Shown here: positions 60,454-64,000 of the stretch, in pieces
How positions within the stretch are numbered: position 1 is the first letter of the stretch
How the letters are laid out: every line of letters starts with the position of its first letter
Origin: Pseudomonas japonica
GTDB taxonomy: Bacteria; Pseudomonadota; Gammaproteobacteria; Pseudomonadales; Pseudomonadaceae
Assembly (NCBI RefSeq): GCF_900188455.1
Contig: NZ_FZOL01000021.1
Location: forward strand, 1-64,000
Direction of reading: 5' to 3'
DNA: 64,000 nucleotides
Made by a program: the position numbers and the translations under genes
Notes under the pieces: generated by a model
What the model saw: the letters and a program-made list of their open reading frames with translations, nothing else
Database searches by the model: none
What the model was told of the DNA's origin: nothing

Positions 60454-60510
60454 GGCTGCTTCGCAGCCTTTCGCGCCGAACCGTCGCGAAGGGACGCAGA
60501 GCAGCCCCAA
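60454..60510. repeat. Triple-hairpin repeat after the 217-residue gene
   Basis: GGCTGC-TTC-GCAGCC, then TTCGCG/CGCGAA around CCGAACCGT, then a partial GCAGAGCAGCCCC. It is the reverse-oriented counterpart of the element at 44317-44371 and ends 4 nt before the SulP stop. Confidence 0.72.
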
Positions 60511-60513
60511 CCC

Positions 60514-62046
60514 CTAAGCGCCCAATCCCCCGGTGGTACGCAACCGCCCCTCGACCCTCCGCTTCAAGCGCCGCGACTCGATCATCAGCCGCGAGCCGCT
60601 CCCCGCATTGGCCCGCCCCCAATCCTCCAGCAACTCAAGACAGGCATGATCGATGTAGCTCAGGTTGGCCAGCGGCACATGCAAGGTGGTGCCCGGCGGC
60701 ACGCCGTCCAGTGCCTGGGTCAGTGCCGGTACTTTGAGGAAGGTCGCCGCCCCGCTCAGGCGCAGCTCCATGTGCCCCGGTTTTTCCAGGCTGGCGATAC
60801 TGATCTTCAGCCGTGCCGCCTTCAGCGCCAGCTTCACCAGGGTCAGGGCGAAGCCCAGCAGCACACCCGTGAGCAGGTCGCTGAAGACGATCGCCAGCGC
60901 CGTCGCCGCATAGGTGAACATCGGCATCCGTCCATAGCGCCCCAGACCGCGGAAGGCCTTCAGGTCCACCAGTTTCACCCCGGTGAACACCAGCACGCCG
61001 GCCAGGCTCGCCACCGGGATCTGCTGCAGCACGCTGCCCAGCAGCACGACGAAGGCCAGCAGCCAGATGCCGTGGAACACCGCCGACAAGCGCGTCTTCG
61101 CCCCGGCCTGCACGTTGGCCGAACTGCGCACGATCACCCCGGTCATCGGCAGTGCACCGAGCACCCCGCAGATCATGTTGCCCACGCCCTGGGCCGACAG
61201 TTCGCGGTCGAAATCGGAACGCTGGCCGCTGTGCATACGGTCCACCGCTGCCGCCGAGAGCAGGGTTTCGGCACTGGCGATGAAGGCCAGGGCGAAGGCC
61301 GCGACCAGCAGCGTCGGATCTGCCAGGGCCAGCAGGTCCACCGGCTGCAGCCAGTCGATCGCCTCGCTCAGGTTGTCCGGCACCACCACGCGCCGCACCG
61401 GCAGGGCCAGCCCGATGCTCAGCAGCGTCATCAGACTCACCCCGAGCAAGGCGCCCGGCACGAAGCGCAAGGCGTGGGGCTTGCAGCGCTCCCAGCCCCA
61501 CATCATGGCGATGGTGCCCAACCCGAGCGCCCCGGCCTGCCAGCCGTTGCCGGGGTTTTCCACAGGCAGCGCCTCGCCCAGCACCGCGGGAAAGCCCAGC
61601 AGGTTTTCCAGGCCCGAGGGCAGGGGCGAGTGGTCGAACATCACATGGATCTGCGACAGCACGATCAGTACGCCGATCCCGGCGAGCATCCCGTAGACCA
61701 CCGCCGGCGCCGTGACCCGGAACCAGCAGCCGAGGCGAAAGCGTCCGGCCAGCAGTTGCAGCAAACCCGCCAGCAGCAGAATCGGCCCGAGCATGGCCAT
61801 CCCGTGCTGGCGCACCAGCTCGAAGACCAGTACCGCCAGCCCCGCCGCCGGTCCGCTGACCTGCAACGGCGAACCGGCCAGCCAGCCCACCAGCAGACCG
61901 CCGACGATCCCGGTGATCAGGCCCTTGGCCGGGGGCATGCCGGAAGCGATGGCGATGCCCATGCACAGCGGCAGCGCCACCAGGAATACCACCACCGAAG
62001 CCAACAGATCCCGCGGCAGGGCCGCTTTGAAGTGCGTCATGTTCAT
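60514..62046 (-). CDS. SulP family anion transporter
   Basis: A 510-residue SulP/SLC26-type permease with about 12-14 hydrophobic segments (RDLLASVVVFLVALPLCMGIAIASG, PPAKGLITGIVGG, GSPLQVSGPAAGL, TFAYAATALAIVFSDLLTG) and a short C-terminal STAS-like region (about 440-500; LHVPLANLSYIDHACLELLEDW). It lies beside a beta-carbonic anhydrase gene on the same strand, which suggests bicarbonate as the substrate; sulfate remains possible. AGGAG is 6 nt before the ATG at 62046; an ATG two codons later is also usable. Confidence 0.88.
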   Translation of the reverse strand: MNMTHFKAALPRDLLASVVVFLVALPLCMGIAIASGMPPAKGLITGIVGGLLVGWLAGSPLQVSGPAAGLAVLVFELVRQHGMAMLGPILLLAGLLQLLAGRFRLGCWFRVTAPAVVYGMLAGIGVLIVLSQIHVMFDHSPLPSGLENLLGFPAVLGEALPVENPGNGWQAGALGLGTIAMMWGWERCKPHALRFVPGALLGVSLMTLLSIGLALPVRRVVVPDNLSEAIDWLQPVDLLALADPTLLVAAFALAFIASAETLLSAAAVDRMHSGQRSDFDRELSAQGVGNMICGVLGALPMTGVIVRSSANVQAGAKTRLSAVFHGIWLLAFVVLLGSVLQQIPVASLAGVLVFTGVKLVDLKAFRGLGRYGRMPMFTYAATALAIVFSDLLTGVLLGFALTLVKLALKAARLKISIASLEKPGHMELRLSGAATFLKVPALTQALDGVPPGTTLHVPLANLSYIDHACLELLEDWGRANAGSGSRLMIESRRLKRRVEGRLRTTGGLGA

Positions 62047-62252
62047 CCTGTTCTCCTGTTCTTCCCGGCCCGTTCCTCTGGCCGCATATGCCCAGGCGTC
62101 GGCCTCCCGCCCGGATGCCGGGCAGGCGCAGGCCGCCAACGTCGTGGCAAGCTGTCAACACGTTTTCGAAGGCAGCCGACGCCCGTCCACAGGACCGCGG
62201 GGAGCGGTCCGTGGCGGGTCAGTCAGCGATGTTCAGGTGTCGCGACAAAGGC

Positions 62253-62975
62253 TTAGAAACGGCCTTTCGGGGTAGCGCTTGGAATCGGCTGGCCGCGGGT
62301 CAGCGGCAGGAAGGCGTCGCTTTCGGCGTCGTAGGCGGAGATCTCGCTGGTCTCGATGTTGTAGATCCAGCCGTGGATATACAACTGACCGGCCGCCAGG
62401 CGCGAGGCCACCGACGGGTGGGTGCGTAGGTGGTGCAACTGGGCGATGACGTTTTCCCGGGTCAGGACCTGCATGCTCTCGTGCTCGGTCCCGCAGTGGC
62501 AGTTGTCCTCGACCACGGTCCGGGCCACTTCGGCATGACGCAGCCAGGCCTTGACCGTCGGCATCTTCTCCAGGGTGTGCGGGTTGAGTACCGCGCGCAT
62601 CGCGCCGCAGTCGGAGTGACCGCAGATGATGATGTGGTGCACGCCCAGCGCCATCACCGCGTACTCGATCGCCGTCGACACGCCACCGTTCATCTGTCCG
62701 TAGGGCGGGACCACATTGCCCACGTTACGGGTGACGAACAGATCGCCGGGCGAGCTCTGGGTAATCAGTTCGGGAACGATCCGCGAGTCGGCGCAGGTAA
62801 TGAACATGGCCCGTGGCTTCTGGGCGTTGGCCAGTTTCTTGAACAGCTCTTCCTGTTGCGGGAAGACCTCGTGATGGAAATGCAGAAAGCCATCGACGAT
62901 ATGTTTCAGGGCGCCATCGGCAGTCTCGGCTTCAGCAGCAGCCGGGCCGGTCGGAGAGGGTTCCTTGTTCGACAT
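62253..62975 (-). CDS. Beta-class carbonic anhydrase
   Basis: A 240-residue zinc enzyme that interconverts CO2 and bicarbonate. Zinc ligands are C61 (ITCADSR, with the Asp-Arg dyad D63/R65), H120 and C123 (ICGHSDCG). SSPGDLFVTRNVGNVVP and HGWIYNIETSEI are further family stretches. The first 20 residues are a Pro/Ala/Glu-rich tail of no clear role. It lies 206 nt upstream of the SulP gene, in the same direction, and is likely linked to it in function. Confidence 0.94.
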   Translation of the reverse strand: MSNKEPSPTGPAAAEAETADGALKHIVDGFLHFHHEVFPQQEELFKKLANAQKPRAMFITCADSRIVPELITQSSPGDLFVTRNVGNVVPPYGQMNGGVSTAIEYAVMALGVHHIIICGHSDCGAMRAVLNPHTLEKMPTVKAWLRHAEVARTVVEDNCHCGTEHESMQVLTRENVIAQLHHLRTHPSVASRLAAGQLYIHGWIYNIETSEISAYDAESDAFLPLTRGQPIPSATPKGRF

Positions 62976-63220
62976 GATTGATCCTCTGTGACAGGTTCGA
63001 AGGTAAGTCCATTTTACCGGGTTGGATTCAGACAGGCTTACGTCGTTTGGATTACAGATGTAGTCAACAAATCACATATTTTGCTGCCTGAATTCCTACG
63101 CTACTTTTCGAAACTTAACTCAAACTGAATTTTGAAGGCTCTAGGACGGGCATTACAGAGCAAATGGCAGGCTCTCGATAGTATCAAAAAAACATCAATT
63201 GCTATTGGCCATTATTGTTC
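62976..63220. other. Intergenic region upstream of the carbonic anhydrase gene
   Basis: About 245 bp, AT-rich compared with its surroundings. It probably holds the carbonic anhydrase promoter. No repeat, hairpin terminator or small gene was recognised. Confidence 0.45.
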
Positions 63221-64000
63221 TTACAACAACGACAACTGCCCACCCGGCGGACAAAACGCCGTGCAATCCAGCGCATACCCACCCCGACGGTTGAGGCCAT
63301 AACGCCGGATCGCCTTGTCGAAGCGCTGCGCCAGCAGGTCGGCGAACACTCCTTCGCCGCGCATCCGTGCGCCGAAACGGCTGTCGTAGAGTTCACCGCC
63401 ACGGCTCTGCCGGACCAGGCTGAGGACATGCTCGGCGCGTTGCGGGTAGTGGTCCCGCAGCCACTGCTCGAACAGCGGCGCCACTTCCAGCGGCAGGCGC
63501 AGCAGCATGTACGCGGCGCTCAGCGCGCCGGCCGCGCTGGCGGCTTCGAGCAGGCGTTCCAGTTCGCTGTCGTTGATCATCGGGATCATCGGCGAGCACA
63601 GCACACCGACGGGAATGCCCGCCCCCCGCATCACCCGGATCGCCCGCAGACGCGCCTTGGGCGCGGCGGCGCGAGGTTCGAGGGTGCGCTTCAGTTCGTC
63701 GTCGAGGGTGGTCAGGCTGATCATCACCGAAACCAGATTCTGCTTCGCCAGTTCGCTGAGCAGGTCGAGGTCGCGCAGGATCAGCGAACCCTTGGTGACG
63801 ATGGTCACCGGATGGCGGTAGCGCAGCAGCACTTCCAGCAGGCGCCGGGTCAACTGCTGTTCACGCTCGATGGGCTGGTAGGGATCGGTATTGGAACCGA
63901 GATTGATCGGCGCGCAGACATAGCCCGGCTTCGACAGTTGTTGCTCCAGCACGGCGGCGGCGTTGGTCTTGGCGATCAGCTTGGTCTCGAAGTCGAGCCC
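63221..64000 (-). CDS. PA0069-type radical SAM protein (SplB-like), 5' end outside the window
   Basis: The C-terminal 259 residues of a radical SAM protein related to spore photoproduct lyase-like enzymes. Seen here are GLDFETKLIAKTN at the window edge, GSNTDPYQPIE, VTIVTKGSLILRDLDLL, MISLTTLDDELKRTLEPRAA and GIPVGVLCSPMIPMIND, all typical of the family. The CxxxCxxC cluster that binds the iron-sulfur centre should lie upstream, outside the window. The reading frame stays open to base 64000, so the gene is truncated only by the edge. The reaction it performs is unknown. Confidence 0.85.
   Translation of the reverse strand, partial: GLDFETKLIAKTNAAAVLEQQLSKPGYVCAPINLGSNTDPYQPIEREQQLTRRLLEVLLRYRHPVTIVTKGSLILRDLDLLSELAKQNLVSVMISLTTLDDELKRTLEPRAAAPKARLRAIRVMRGAGIPVGVLCSPMIPMINDSELERLLEAASAAGALSAAYMLLRLPLEVAPLFEQWLRDHYPQRAEHVLSLVRQSRGGELYDSRFGARMRGEGVFADLLAQRFDKAIRRYGLNRRGGYALDCTAFCPPGGQLSLL

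Overview
The window is ordinary chromosomal core of a Pseudomonas, most likely of the P. putida group. It is GC-rich, has no phage, transposase or CRISPR array, and its gene order is one I recall from P. putida and, in two blocks, from P. aeruginosa (algB-kinB-ampDh2-dgcH-dsbA-cc4-engB-polA-thrB-znu-metNIQ, and sco-cyoE-ctaA-SURF1-coxC-cox11-coxA-coxB-sulP-carbonic anhydrase). Species assignment rests on remembered synteny and protein motifs, not on a search.

Layout. 1-367: three tandem rRNA-type promoters facing left, so a 16S rRNA operon probably begins just outside the window. 368-3876: glutarate/lysine catabolism (CoA-transferase, gcdH, divergent LysR regulator). 4283-7171: membrane transhydrogenase pntAA-pntAB-pntB, then an acetyl-CoA hydrolase/CoA-transferase. 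8844-12728: a small DUF1127 gene with a repeated operator-like motif, then an exported, poorly understood cluster of three DUF2388 paralogues coupled to a two-part DUF4105 protein carrying an HExxH motif. 12731-18970: GFA-family protein, CitMHS carrier, TerC, Na/Pi cotransporter and membrane-anchored M16 peptidase. 19184-23766: DUF2914 protein plus a MlaE/MlaF/MlaD/PqiC-like lipid ABC system. 23748-26556 (minus): SpmA/SpmB-like fusion and gltP, with an AauR-type site upstream. 27290-28247 (minus): Ivy-like protein, a 54-residue DUF1328 protein and a 90-residue membrane protein.

28572-36212: algB-kinB, a CSS-EAL phosphodiesterase, ampDh2 and the diguanylate cyclase dgcH. 36380-39003: nuclease/phosphatase-fold protein, dsbA, cytochrome c4 and a c5-like cytochrome. 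39196-42933: engB and polA converge on the sRNA gene ersA, which has a visible AlgU-type promoter and terminator. 43008-50931: DUF2782 protein, thrB, the zinc regulon znuA/zur-znuC-znuB, a lipoprotein and metNIQ. 51011-59422 (minus): a complete aa3-type cytochrome oxidase operon with haem A synthesis and copper-assembly genes, interrupted by one opposite-strand DUF2909 gene. 59791-64000: a conserved hypothetical, a SulP transporter next to a beta-carbonic anhydrase, and a radical SAM gene cut by the window edge.

The genes work together in clear modules: lysine/glutarate breakdown, NAD(P)H balance, zinc and methionine uptake, envelope lipid transport, alginate/c-di-GMP control, and respiration. 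The part least explained by known biology is the DUF2388-DUF4105 cluster at 9696-12728. Two families of dispersed hairpin repeats (REP-like, and a second family built around a TTCGCG/CGCGAA stem) lie between genes.
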